Source: Roseateles_C aquae (lineage in GTDB: Bacteria; Pseudomonadota; Gammaproteobacteria; Burkholderiales; Burkholderiaceae_C). Taken from it: a stretch of DNA of 64,000 nucleotides. The notes beneath the pieces were generated by a model. That model ran no database searches and was not told the origin of the DNA. It was given only the letters and a program-made list of their open reading frames with translations. A program made the translations under genes and the position numbers. The DNA is taken from NCBI RefSeq assembly GCF_032337115.1, contig NZ_JAVXZY010000002.1:1-64000 (forward strand). The letters are read 5' to 3'. Positions 51,301 through 59,378 of this stretch are shown piece by piece (within the stretch, counting starts at the first letter, position 1; each line of letters starts with the position of its first letter).

Positions 51301-52026
51301 ATAGCGGCGCAAGATCGGCGAGAGATAGGCGTCGACGACGGTGGTATCGCCGCGCGATACCAGCTTCATCAGCGGGCTGACCTCGTGCGAGACCGAGACC
51401 TGCGCAAAGCCCAGTTCGCGTGCCAGCCGCGCTGCCGCCTTCTCGTGCGCCTGGTAGCGGTAGCCATGCATGAAGACGATGGCGCAGCTGTTCAAGCCTG
51501 CCTCGCGGGCCTCAAGCAGCTGGGCACGCAAATCCTTGAGATCGAGGGCCTGCAAGACCTCACCGGACGCCGTGACCCGCTCCTCGGCCTCGATCACACA
51601 TTGATACAGCAGCTCAGGCAACTGGATCTGGCGGGCAAACAGTTCCGGCCGGGCCTGGTAGGCAATGCGCAGCGCGTCGCGATAGCCGCGTGTGGTCACC
51701 AGCACCAGCGGCTCGCCGCGACGCTCCAGCAGCGCATTGGTCGCCACCGTCGTGCCCATCTTGACGGCGGCCAGGCGCTTGGCGCTGATGCCTTCGTCGG
51801 GCCGCAGGCCGAGCAGACGTCTGATGCCCTCGATGGCCGCGTCTTCATACTGGCCGGGGTTCTCGGACAGCAGCTTCAGCGTCTGCAGTTCACCTTCGGG
51901 CGACAGGCCAACCAGATCGGTAAAGGTGCCGCCGCGGTCTATCCAGACCTGCCATTTCTGCAGTTTGCCCACGCTGGCGGCGCCCGGCGCCGGGGTCAGG
52001 TCTTGCGTCAAGGTGCACTCAGTCAT
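48313..52026 (-). CDS. ATP-dependent 5-oxoprolinase (fused HyuA-HyuB)
   Basis: This 1237-residue enzyme of the hydantoinase/oxoprolinase family opens 5-oxoproline to glutamate with ATP. The N-terminal HyuA half has WIDRGGTFTDLVGLSPEG, KMGTTVATNALLERRGEP and GFDMGGTSTDVSHFAGEFER. The C-terminal HyuB half starts near 720 with DPVMLEVFNKLFMNIAEQMGLRLQNTAYSVNIKERLDFSCALFD. It continues with LNDPYHGGTHLPDVTVVTPVF and GNVETSSCVTNALYGALG. A single-chain A+B form fits OplAH (about 1250 residues) rather than split hydantoinases. Its ATG overlaps the regulator stop by one base, and pcp follows. Hydantoin hydrolysis is the alternative, but pcp next door favours oxoproline. Confidence 0.9.
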   Translation of the reverse strand: MTECTLTQDLTPAPGAASVGKLQKWQVWIDRGGTFTDLVGLSPEGELQTLKLLSENPGQYEDAAIEGIRRLLGLRPDEGISAKRLAAVKMGTTVATNALLERRGEPLVLVTTRGYRDALRIAYQARPELFARQIQLPELLYQCVIEAEERVTASGEVLQALDLKDLRAQLLEAREAGLNSCAIVFMHGYRYQAHEKAAARLARELGFAQVSVSHEVSPLMKLVSRGDTTVVDAYLSPILRRYVDRVAAQMPGVPLYFMQSSGGLTEAGRFQGKDAILSGPAGGIVGMARTAQAAGHERVIGFDMGGTSTDVSHFAGEFERAFDTQVAGVRMRAPMMSIHTVAAGGGSIIRFDGTRLRVGPQSAGAYPGPASYGHGGPLTTTDANLMLGKLQPDEFPQVFGADGRQPLDLATVQRGFAAMAAEIAEATGQSMSAEQVAAGALQIAVASMANAIKRISVARGYDVTRYTLQCFGGAGAQHACLVADALGMAQIYIHPLAGVLSAYGMGLADQSAMREAALEQPLNAAGLAEARRVLAGLGDEALNELRGQGEGQPVLQQSLLLRYQGTDTALAIAMSEPGLDDTALLQRLQADFEAAYRRRFALLMPGCGLVIEAASVEAVLAGEALQRDRPLAAAVDAAAVLPPIRLYGENEQGEAGWQQASLYRYEALAAGAVVVGPALIAARNTSTVVEAGWTARLDAEGALTLHRHRPRQRRQALGTAVDPVMLEVFNKLFMNIAEQMGLRLQNTAYSVNIKERLDFSCALFDAEGQLIANAPHMPVHLGSMSESIRTVMQRNPAMQPGQVFLLNDPYHGGTHLPDVTVVTPVFLEGSARPDFYVASRGHHADIGGITPGSMPPFSRRIEEEGVLFDNFLLASEGRLNEAALRAQLLSGPWPARNVEQNIADLRAQIAANEKGQQELRAMVAQYGAATVAAYMRHVQDNAEASVRRVIGALQNGSYTLALDNGAQIQVAISVDQQQRSARIDFSGTSAQLDNNFNAPKSVTMAAVLYVFRTLVDDDIPLNAGCLKPLEVIVPEGSMLNPHAPAAVVAGNVETSSCVTNALYGALGVMAASQCTMNNFTFGDQELQYYETISGGSGAGPGFDGCDVVQTHMTNSRLTDPEVLEFRFPVLLEAYVIRPASGGQGRWRGGNGGLRRIRFLRAMSASLLSNGRSRGAFGLAGGQPGAPGESWIERADGRIEPLGHIASVEMGVGDVFVIATPGGGAYGSAGQSAADQGF

Positions 52027-52631
52027 CAAAACGAACTGGCCGCCCGGGCCGCCTGGTCATACATGCCCGACATGGTGCGCAAGAGCCTGGCGGCCTCGCC
52101 CATGCCGGGATTGAGTTCAGCATCCATGCTGGACAAGAGGCAGGTCTCGCGTGCATCGCGGTAGCTCAGCACCAGCGCCTCGCCTTCCGGCGTGGGGCTG
52201 TAGAGCACCTCCTTGCCCTGCTTGTCGGCCGCTACCAGTCCGGCCGCCACCAGTTTTTTAAGCGCATAGGCCACCACATGGGTGTCTTCGTAATTGAGCA
52301 CAAAGCAGATATCGGCCAGCTTCTTGTTGCGCGCCCGGTGGAATAGATGGTGCAGGATCAGCACATCGGTCACCGCCAAGTCGGCCCGGCCGGCCGCGGC
52401 CATGCAACGGACCACCCAGCGCGAAAACGCGTTCCAGGCCACGATCAGGCCGAACTCGAATTCGCTCAGTTCCGGGCTGCGCGCCGACACCAGATGCGAG
52501 GACGACACGATGCCGCGCGGAGCGCCCCCAGGCATGGCGTCGGTGGCCAAAACGCCGCCAGCGAATACGTCACCGCCCGCATTCACCTTCGTTTCGGCGG
52601 ACTCCTGGGCCTTGCTAGCGCTGTCAGTCAT
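52026..52631 (-). CDS. MarR-like winged-helix regulator of the oxoprolinase operon
   Basis: This 201-residue winged-helix DNA-binding protein has a helix-turn-helix region at about 90-130 (LAVTDVLILHHLFHRARNKKLADICFVLNYEDTHVVAYALKKLVAAGLVAADKQGKEVLYSPTPEGEALVLSYRDARE). This is a MarR-type core with an unusual 55-residue Gly/Ala-rich N-terminal extension. It is the first gene of the operon and overlaps the oxoprolinase start. AAGGTAAAG precedes the ATG at 52631. A perfect palindrome (52653-52665) 22 bp upstream is a likely autoregulatory site. 5-oxoproline or a related ligand is a plausible effector. Confidence 0.85.
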   Translation of the reverse strand: MTDSASKAQESAETKVNAGGDVFAGGVLATDAMPGGAPRGIVSSSHLVSARSPELSEFEFGLIVAWNAFSRWVVRCMAAAGRADLAVTDVLILHHLFHRARNKKLADICFVLNYEDTHVVAYALKKLVAAGLVAADKQGKEVLYSPTPEGEALVLSYRDARETCLLSSMDAELNPGMGEAARLLRTMSGMYDQAARAASSF

Positions 52632-52652
52632 CGCTTTACCTTGAGTATTTGT

Positions 52653-52665
52653 TGATAAATTATCA
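52653..52665 (-). promoter_or_regulatory. Palindromic operator before the oxoprolinase operon
   Basis: TGATAAATTATCA is a perfect 13-bp inverted repeat (6-bp arms, central A), flanked one base out by a further matching G/C pair. It is 22 bp before the regulator ATG and within the AT-rich likely promoter, so it is a good candidate binding site for the regulator it precedes. Confidence 0.6.
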
Positions 52666-52861
52666 GCGTTTCAGTGTACGTTCAGTGCCTCGGCAAGCAC
52701 TCAGGGCTTCCCCGCAATCACCGTATCACTTGAAGTTCAGGGACCAAAGCCTTGATCTGGGCCGTGCCTATCGCCCATATCAGACAGCCAGCCCGGCGGC
52801 GCAGCGCTAGCATCCGACAGTACGGGTCACTGTCCCGACCTGCGCCCCACGGAGATGCTTG

Positions 52862-55384
52862 ATGGCTGAATTGTCCGCACCGCTTGAATGGCCCCACGGC
52901 AGGCAGGCTGCCGCCCCGGCCGGCGATGCGCCCTTTGTCTGGCCCACCCCCCCCTTCACCGCCTACCCGCAACCGGCGCCGCAATCCGGCCCCGAGGCCT
53001 GCGAAATCCTCGGCATGAACAACAGCCGCTCGATCGGCCACCTGATCATGCTGCTGCCGCAGCAACGCATTGCCCAAGTGGCGGTGCCCCCAGCGCGCAA
53101 TGCCATCCCGCTGAAGTTCGCCCAATTTCGTGCGCTCAAGCTGCTGCGCCCTATCCCAGCCGCGCCGCGCGACCCGAGCGCCGCCGACGCAGCCTTGACG
53201 CTGGACCACAGGCCGCGCAGCGAGTTCAAGCTCAGCTTCAAGGGGGGTGGCGAGCTCAAGGGCATCACCATCGGCCATCTGCAAGACGACAACGGGCTGT
53301 TCCTGTTCCCGCCGCTGAATGAGCACGACGACGCGGTGCGCTGCGTCTTCATTCCCAAGGAGGTGCTGGGCAGCTTCGAGCTTGGCGAGCGGATCGGCGA
53401 TCTTTTGGTGAAGGAGCAGGCGGCGACCGCAGAACAGGTGGATGCCGCGCTGCGCGAACAGCAGGACCTGCGCCATCGCCGCGTCGGCGACATCCTGGTG
53501 TCCAAACAGGTGGTCAGCCCGGAACAGTTGCTGCAGGCCATTGAGCAGCAGGCGCGCATGCCCATGGTGCGCATCGGCGAGGCGCTGCTGGCGCTGGACC
53601 TGATCACACCGACCCAGCTGGAGGAAGCGCTGGCCCAGCAGCGCGACGACCGCTCGGTGCCGCTGGGCGAGCTGCTGGTGCGCAAGGGCGTGGTGACGCG
53701 GCAGCAGCTACAGTCGGCGCTGGCGCGCAAGATGGGCTACCCGCTGGTCGACGTTGACCATTTTCCGGTCGAGCCCGATGCCGTTCGCAAGCTGCCCTTC
53801 TCGGTCGCCAAGCGCCTGGAAGTGCTGCCGCTGGTGCTGCGCGATGGCCGGCTGATTGTGGCGATGGAAGACCCGACCCGGCGCGATGCGCTGGACGAGG
53901 TCGAGTTCATCGCGCAGCTGAAGGTGGTGCCGACGCTGGCCAAGGTCGGCACCTTGCAGTTCGCCCTGCCCGGCGCCTACGACCGTTTTGGCGCCGAGGC
54001 CTTGAACCCTCGCGATCTCTCGCTGCCGGCCTTCCAGGCCGACTTCGAGCTGGACAACGCCGACAAGCTGATTGAAACGCTGGAGCGCGAAGGCCAGGAA
54101 CGTGCCGGTGCGCGCGAGGACGAATCGCAGATCGAGCAGTCCGACAACTCGCTGGTGCGCATGATCAACACCATGATCATCGACGCCAGCAACCAGGGCG
54201 TGTCCGACATCCACATCGAGACCCACCCGGGCCGCGAGAAGCTGAAGATCCGCTTTCGCAAGGACGGCGTGCTGCAGCCCTATTTGGAGCTGCCGCACAC
54301 CTATCGCAGCGCCATGATCGCGCGCATCAAGATCATGTGCGACCTCGACATCTCCGAGCGCCGCAAGCCGCAGGACGGCAAGATCAACTTCGCCCGCTTC
54401 TCACCGCAGCACAAGCTGGAACTGCGCGTCGCCACCATCCCGACCAACAACAATCTCGAAGATGTCGTGATGCGCCTGCTGTCCTCGGCGCGGCCGATCG
54501 CGATGGAGAAGCTGGGCCTCTCGCCCTACAACTACACGCAGCTGAAGGAGGCCGTGCAGCGCCCCTACGGCATGGTGCTGTGCGTGGGTCCGACCGGCTC
54601 GGGCAAGACCACGACGCTGCACTCGGTGCTCTCGCAGATCAACACGCCAGAGCGCAAGATCTGGACGGCCGAAGACCCGGTTGAAATCACCCAGCAGGGC
54701 CTGCGCCAGGTGCAGGTCAACCCCAAGATCGAGTGGACGTTTGCCAAGGCCTTGCGCGCCTTCTTGCGCGCCGACCCGGACGTCATCATGGTGGGCGAAA
54801 TCCGTGATGAGGAGACCGCCGAGATTGCCGTCGAAGCCTCGCTGACCGGCCATCTGGTGCTCTCCACGCTGCACACCAACAGCGCGCCGGAGACGGTGAC
54901 ACGCTTGCTGGACATGGGCACCGACCCGTTCAACTTCGCCGATTCGCTGCTCGCCGTGCTGGCCCAGCGCCTGGTGCGCCGGCTCTGCCCGGCCTGCCGC
55001 ACCGCCGAGCCCCTGCCCGACGCCGAGCTGCAGGAGCTGCTGGACGACTATCTGCACGTCTTCCCGGTCGATCTGCGCCCACCGCGTCCGGTGCTGTTGA
55101 ACGAATGGATCAGCCTCTATGGCGAAGGCGGGCAGCTGAAGCGTTATCACTCCAAGGGCTGCCCGCAGTGCGACCGCAGCGGCTTCAAGGGCCGTGCCGG
55201 CCTGCACGAGCTGATGATGGTCAGCAAACAGATCCGCCGCCTGATACAGACCGGCGCCCGGGCCGAGGAGTTGCAGCACGCGGCCCTCGCCGAGGGCATG
55301 CGCACGCTGCGCCAGGACGGCATCGTCAAGGTGCTGCAAGGCGTCAGCACCCTCGGCGAAGTACGCGCCACCAGCAACGCCTGA
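52862..55384 (+). CDS. GspE/PilB-family assembly ATPase with N-terminal extension and MshEN domains
   Basis: This 840-residue type II/IV pilus ATPase has a Pro/Ala-rich N-terminus and a domain around 55-175 of unclear fold (FKLSFKGGGELKGITIGHLQ). Three helical MshEN-like repeats follow (ERIGDLLVKEQAATAEQVDAAL, VRIGEALLALDLITPTQLEEAL, VPLGELLVRKGVVTRQQLQSAL); such repeats can bind cyclic-di-GMP. The ATPase core has SDIHIETHP, Walker A GPTGSGKTTT at 576-585, AEDPVEI, DPDVIMVGEIRDEETAEIA and Zn-type CPAC/CPQC pairs. GGAG precedes the ATG at 52862. Length is well above PilB/MshE (about 570). mshE follows 4 bp later. Confidence 0.85.
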   Translation: MAELSAPLEWPHGRQAAAPAGDAPFVWPTPPFTAYPQPAPQSGPEACEILGMNNSRSIGHLIMLLPQQRIAQVAVPPARNAIPLKFAQFRALKLLRPIPAAPRDPSAADAALTLDHRPRSEFKLSFKGGGELKGITIGHLQDDNGLFLFPPLNEHDDAVRCVFIPKEVLGSFELGERIGDLLVKEQAATAEQVDAALREQQDLRHRRVGDILVSKQVVSPEQLLQAIEQQARMPMVRIGEALLALDLITPTQLEEALAQQRDDRSVPLGELLVRKGVVTRQQLQSALARKMGYPLVDVDHFPVEPDAVRKLPFSVAKRLEVLPLVLRDGRLIVAMEDPTRRDALDEVEFIAQLKVVPTLAKVGTLQFALPGAYDRFGAEALNPRDLSLPAFQADFELDNADKLIETLEREGQERAGAREDESQIEQSDNSLVRMINTMIIDASNQGVSDIHIETHPGREKLKIRFRKDGVLQPYLELPHTYRSAMIARIKIMCDLDISERRKPQDGKINFARFSPQHKLELRVATIPTNNNLEDVVMRLLSSARPIAMEKLGLSPYNYTQLKEAVQRPYGMVLCVGPTGSGKTTTLHSVLSQINTPERKIWTAEDPVEITQQGLRQVQVNPKIEWTFAKALRAFLRADPDVIMVGEIRDEETAEIAVEASLTGHLVLSTLHTNSAPETVTRLLDMGTDPFNFADSLLAVLAQRLVRRLCPACRTAEPLPDAELQELLDDYLHVFPVDLRPPRPVLLNEWISLYGEGGQLKRYHSKGCPQCDRSGFKGRAGLHELMMVSKQIRRLIQTGARAEELQHAALAEGMRTLRQDGIVKVLQGVSTLGEVRATSNA

Positions 55385-55388
55385 CACC

Positions 55389-57113
55389 ATGGACAGCAGC
55401 AGCCCCAACGACAGCAGCCGGCCCCAAAAACTGCGCCTCGGCGATGTGCTGGTGCAGCAGCAGCTGATCTCCGAGGAGCAGCTGGGTCAGGCGCTGGAAC
55501 TGCAGCGCACCAGTGGCAAGAAGCTGGGCCGGCTCTTGATCGATGCCGGGCTGATCACCGAAGAAGCACTGGCCCATGTGCTGGCCCGGCAGCTGCGCGT
55601 GCCCTTCGTCAATCTGAAGACCTTTGCGCTGAAGACCGAGCTGGTGCGCCTGCTGCCCGAAACCCCGGCGCGGCGCTTCCGCGCCCTGGTGCTGGAGGAA
55701 CGTGGCGAGACCCTCTTGGTCGCCATGGCCGACCCGCTGGACCTGTTCGCCTACGACGAGCTGACCCGCCTGCTCAAGCGCCGCATTGCCATGGCCGTGG
55801 TGGCCGAGAGCCAGCTCGCGCCCGCCTACGACCGCCACTACCGCCGCAGCGAGGAAATCAGCGGCCTGGCGCGGGCGCTGGAAAAAGACATTGGCGATGC
55901 GGTCGACTTTGGTGCATTGCAGGCCAGCGTCGGCCAGGAAGGTGCGCCAGTGGTGCGCCTCTTGCAATCGGTGTTCGAGGATGCGGTTCAGGCCGGCGCC
56001 TCCGATCTGCATATCGAGCCTCAGGAGACCGAGCTGCTGATACGCACCCGCATCGATGGCGTGCTGCAGACCCAGACCCAGGCCGACAAGCGCATCGCCG
56101 CCGCGCTGTCGCAACGGCTGAAGCTGATGGCCGGCCTGGACATCGCCGAAAAGCGCCTGCCGCAGGACGGCCGCTTCTCGCTGCGTCTGCGCGACAAGAC
56201 CATCGATGTGCGCCTCTCCACCCTGCCCGGCCAGTATGGCGAATCGGTGGTCATGCGCCTGCTTGGCCAGGGCAATGCGATGCGCCGGCTCGATCAGATC
56301 GGCATGCCCGCTGACATGCTGGCCCGCTTTCGCGAAATCCTTTCGCAGCACAGTGGCATGGTGCTGGTCACCGGCCCGACCGGCTCGGGCAAGACGACCA
56401 CGCTGTATGCCGCGCTCGCCGAAATCGATGCCGAACAGCACAAGATCATCACCGTTGAAGATCCGGTCGAGTACCGCCTGCCCGGCCTGACTCAGGTGCA
56501 GGTGAACGACAAGATCGAGCTGGACTTTGCCCGCGTGTTGCGCGCCACGCTGCGCCAGGACCCCGACGTGATACTGGTCGGCGAAATGCGCGACACCGAG
56601 ACCGTCGAGGTCGGTCTGCGCGCCGCGCTGACCGGCCATATGGTGCTCTCCACGCTGCACACCCGCGATGCGCTGAGCACGCCGTTTCGCCTGCTCGATA
56701 TGGGCGCCCCGCCCTTTCTGGTGGCCACCTCGCTGCAGGCGGTGTTTGCGCAAAGACTGCTCAGAGCCGTCTGCGAGGCCTGTGCCGAGCCGCATGTGCC
56801 AACGGCACAGGAAGCGGCCTGGCTGCGCGCCGTCGCTGGCGCCGATGCCGCCAGCATCAGCACCGTCAAGGGCCATGGCTGTTCGGCCTGCGGCGGTACT
56901 GGCTATCGCGGCCGGCGGGCCATCTACGAGATGCTGGAAATGGATGCGGCGATGACGCTGGCCATCCAGCGCAGTGACGCCGCCGGCTTCATGAGCGCGG
57001 CGCGCCACAGCCTGCATGGCAAGACACTGGCTGACCGCAGCCTGGAGTTGGTGCGCCAGCGCAAGACCTCACTCGCCGAGGCCATGCGCATCAGCATCGA
57101 CATGGATGGCTGA
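55389..57113 (+). CDS. mshE: MSHA pilus assembly ATPase MshE
   Basis: This 574-residue hexameric ATPase drives MSHA pilus extension. An N-terminal MshEN module (LRLGDVLVQQQLISEEQLGQALELQRTSGKKLGRLLIDAGLITEEALAHVLARQLRVPFVNL) fits the c-di-GMP-binding domain first defined in MshE. The core has ASDLHIEPQE, LDIAEKRLPQDGRFSLRL, Walker A GPTGSGKTTT from 329, VEDPVEYRLPGLTQVQVN, QDPDVILVGEMRDTETVEVGLRAALTGHMVLSTLHT, and Zn pairs CEAC and CSAC. It sits between the larger ATPase and the platform gene mshG, 5 bp away. Two assembly ATPases in a row is unusual; one may retract or serve another system. Confidence 0.92.
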   Translation: MDSSSPNDSSRPQKLRLGDVLVQQQLISEEQLGQALELQRTSGKKLGRLLIDAGLITEEALAHVLARQLRVPFVNLKTFALKTELVRLLPETPARRFRALVLEERGETLLVAMADPLDLFAYDELTRLLKRRIAMAVVAESQLAPAYDRHYRRSEEISGLARALEKDIGDAVDFGALQASVGQEGAPVVRLLQSVFEDAVQAGASDLHIEPQETELLIRTRIDGVLQTQTQADKRIAAALSQRLKLMAGLDIAEKRLPQDGRFSLRLRDKTIDVRLSTLPGQYGESVVMRLLGQGNAMRRLDQIGMPADMLARFREILSQHSGMVLVTGPTGSGKTTTLYAALAEIDAEQHKIITVEDPVEYRLPGLTQVQVNDKIELDFARVLRATLRQDPDVILVGEMRDTETVEVGLRAALTGHMVLSTLHTRDALSTPFRLLDMGAPPFLVATSLQAVFAQRLLRAVCEACAEPHVPTAQEAAWLRAVAGADAASISTVKGHGCSACGGTGYRGRRAIYEMLEMDAAMTLAIQRSDAAGFMSAARHSLHGKTLADRSLELVRQRKTSLAEAMRISIDMDG

Positions 57114-57118
57114 CGGCG

Positions 57119-58357
57119 ATGCAGGCCTTCAACTGGCGCGGCCGCAACAACCGTGGCGAACTGCTCAGCGGCACGCTGGATGCCGAGCATGCCGATGCCG
57201 TGGCCGCCCAGTTGATGGCCGGTGGCGTCATCCCTATCGGCATCAGCCCGGCCGGCAACAGCGTTGCCAGCCCGCAGACCGATTGGTGGGCGGCCTTGCG
57301 TGCGCGGCCGGTCAATGATGAGGACTGCCTGACGCTGACCCGCCAGCTCTACACCTTGCAGAAGTCCGGCGTGCCGATCCTGCGCTCGCTGGCCGGCCTG
57401 CAGGCATCGACCGAGCACAGCGCCCTGATCGCACTGCTGCAGGACCTGCGCATGAGCCTGGATCAAGGCCGTGAACTGGCCACCGCCATGGGGCGCCACC
57501 CGAAGGTGTTTGGCACCTTTTACGTCGCCATGGTGCGGGTCGGCGAAATGACCGGCCGCTTGACCGAGGTGTTTCAGCGCCTGGGCGAGCATCTGGAGTT
57601 CGAGCTCGATATCCGTGCCCGCATCAAGCAGGCACTGCGCTACCCCATCATGGTCGTCGTGGCGATGGCCATCGCACTGATCATCATCAATCTCTTCGTG
57701 CTGCCCAAGTTCGCCGCGGTCTTCGAGCATTTTCATGCCGACCTGCCGCTGATGACGCGCATCCTGCTTGGATTCTCGGCCTGGACCGTGCGCTGGTGGC
57801 CGGCACTGGTGGTCGGTACCGTCATCGCCGCCTTTGCCTGGCGCAGTGCGCTTGCTACGCCGAGTGGCCGCTACCGCTGGGACCGCCTGAAGCTGCGCCT
57901 GCCGATTGCCGGCCCCATCGTGCTGAAGGCCACGCTGGCCCGATTTGCGCGCAGCTTTTCGCTGGCTTCACGCAGCGGTGTGCCCATCAGCCAGGCGATG
58001 GTCGTTGTTGCCCAAACAGTGGACAACGCCTTCATCGCCGGCCGCATCGAACAAATGCGTGCCGGCGTCGAGCGCGGCGAAAGCATTTCTCGATGTGCCG
58101 CTGCGGCGGGCGTGTTCACGCCCATCGTGCTGCAGATGATTGCCGTGGGTGAGGAGACCGGCGAGCTCGACAACCTGATGAGCGAGATCGCCGATATGTA
58201 CGAGCGCGAGACCGATTACGCAATCAAGGGCCTGTCTGCAGCGATCGAACCCATCCTCTTGCTGATCATCGGTTGCCTGGTTTTGGTGCTGGCCTTGGGC
58301 GTTTTCCTGCCGCTGTGGGATCTTGGCCAGGCCGCCATGGGGCGCGGCGCTGGCTGA
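57119..58357 (+). CDS. mshG: MSHA/T4P platform protein MshG (GspF family)
   Basis: This 412-residue polytopic inner-membrane protein anchors the assembly motor. Two GspF domains are visible: LTRQLYTLQKSGVPILRSLAGLQ at about 75 and RFARSFSLASRSGVPISQAMVVVAQTVDNAFIAGRI at about 278. Transmembrane stretches lie near 170-195 (YPIMVVVAMAIALIIINLFVLPKF), 220-245 and 375-398 (IEPILLLIIGCLVLVLALGVFLPLW). AVGEETGELDNLMSEIADMYERETDYAIKGL is the family tail. It starts 5 bp after mshE, and the pilin genes follow after 156 bp. The N-terminus MQAFNWRGRNNRGELLSGTLDAE is typical of GspF proteins. Confidence 0.92.
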   Translation: MQAFNWRGRNNRGELLSGTLDAEHADAVAAQLMAGGVIPIGISPAGNSVASPQTDWWAALRARPVNDEDCLTLTRQLYTLQKSGVPILRSLAGLQASTEHSALIALLQDLRMSLDQGRELATAMGRHPKVFGTFYVAMVRVGEMTGRLTEVFQRLGEHLEFELDIRARIKQALRYPIMVVVAMAIALIIINLFVLPKFAAVFEHFHADLPLMTRILLGFSAWTVRWWPALVVGTVIAAFAWRSALATPSGRYRWDRLKLRLPIAGPIVLKATLARFARSFSLASRSGVPISQAMVVVAQTVDNAFIAGRIEQMRAGVERGESISRCAAAAGVFTPIVLQMIAVGEETGELDNLMSEIADMYERETDYAIKGLSAAIEPILLLIIGCLVLVLALGVFLPLWDLGQAAMGRGAG

Positions 58358-58513
58358 AGTCCAGCCAAGCGTGAATTTGGCCCTTCAGTTTCGGCCCCAC
58401 TTGCCGATACGCTGAACAGATGCCGCAACAGGGCTCGGGCGCGACCATGGCGGTCGTCGAATTGCCTGTGCAACAAGCCTTTGCAGCCTTCGGCATCCAA
58501 TGCGAGGCAGTTT

Positions 58514-58885
58514 ATGAAGCGTGAGCAAAGTGGTTTCACTCTGATCGAGTTGGTGATGGTCATCGTCATCCTGGGCGTGCTGGCCGCCGTGGCCTTGCCC
58601 AAGTTCGTCGCCGTCGATGACGATGCCAAGCAGGCCGCCGTCAATGGCATTGCCGGCTCGCTGAGTTCGGCGTCGGCGATCAACTACGCCAGCCGCAAGG
58701 CAAACGCCGCGAACGGCAATGCGGTGACCAACTGCACCGATGTCGCCAACTCGCTGCAGGGCGGTGTGCTGCCAACCGGCTACGTCATTACCTCACTGGC
58801 CGTCGCGGCAGGCAATACCGAAGTCAACTGCGTGCTGACCGCCAATGGCAAGACGGCCAAGTTCACCGCCACCGGCATCCTCTGA
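58514..58885 (+). CDS. mshA: MSHA major-type pilin
   Basis: This 123-residue prepilin has a 7-residue leader (MKREQSG) and the mature start FTLIELVMVIVILGVLAAVALPKFVAVDDDAKQAAVNGIAGSLSSASAINYASRKAN. This is the MshA/MshB pattern, including the KF-x-VDDDAK segment. Two Cys (near 76 and 108) probably form the C-terminal disulfide loop. GAGG lies upstream. It is short compared with Vibrio MshA (about 170). Since mshB is not separately present, it could be called MshA or MshB; position before mshC favours MshA. The 3' end overlaps mshC. Confidence 0.88.
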   Translation: MKREQSGFTLIELVMVIVILGVLAAVALPKFVAVDDDAKQAAVNGIAGSLSSASAINYASRKANAANGNAVTNCTDVANSLQGGVLPTGYVITSLAVAAGNTEVNCVLTANGKTAKFTATGIL

Positions 58886-59330
58886 ACATCGAGGCGAAGG
58901 CGGCTTCACGCTGATCGAGCTGGTCATCGTGATGCTGCTGGTCGCCGCGCTGGCGGTGTTTGCCCTGCCCCGGCTGATAGATACCGCGATGTGGCGACTG
59001 CGTGCCTTCGGCGACGATGCCGTCAGCCAGCTGCAGGCGATGCAGCGGCTGGCCCTGGCCCAGCGCCGCCCCATCACCGCCACCATCACCGCCAGTGGCA
59101 TCAGCATCGCCTACAGCGGTGGCACCAGCCTCGCGCAGCTGGATTGCCCCAGCGAAGCCAGCCCCTGCATTGCCGAAGGCGGCAGCCGCAGCGTGGTGTT
59201 CAACAGCGGCAACCAGGGCCGCAGCCTCGTGGCGGGCGGCGCCTCGATCACGATGACGGTGGCCTACGGCAGCTACAGCCAGGCCTACCGGATCGAAAAC
59301 GAATCGGGCCTCGTTTACCCGCTTCCTTGA
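58845..59330 (+). CDS. mshC: MSHA minor pilin MshC (FimT-like)
   Basis: This 161-residue prepilin has the leader EHRGEGG (G20), the mature N-terminus FTLIELVIVMLLVAALAVFALPRL with Glu at +5, and the body MWRLRAFGDDAVSQLQAMQRLALAQRRPITATI. This is the MshC/FimT pattern. The only start codon is the ATG at 58845, so its first 14 codons lie inside mshA (41-bp overlap in another frame). A Cys pair near 102-109 is likely disulfide-bonded. mshD follows after 48 bp. Confidence 0.86.
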   Translation: MARRPSSPPPASSEHRGEGGFTLIELVIVMLLVAALAVFALPRLIDTAMWRLRAFGDDAVSQLQAMQRLALAQRRPITATITASGISIAYSGGTSLAQLDCPSEASPCIAEGGSRSVVFNSGNQGRSLVAGGASITMTVAYGSYSQAYRIENESGLVYPLP

Positions 59331-59378
59331 GGCATTCCCACGCCGCATGCCGGCCTAGCATCTGGGGCAGGAGTCCCC

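Noticed and set aside
52816..52834. Inverted repeat GACAGT/ACTGTC before the large pilus ATPase gene
   Set aside because: Only 6-bp arms with a 7-nt loop, and no regulator or conservation evidence; not distinguishable from chance.
55344..57017. A 557-codon minus-strand frame opposite mshE
   Set aside because: Antisense shadow of a clear ATPase gene.
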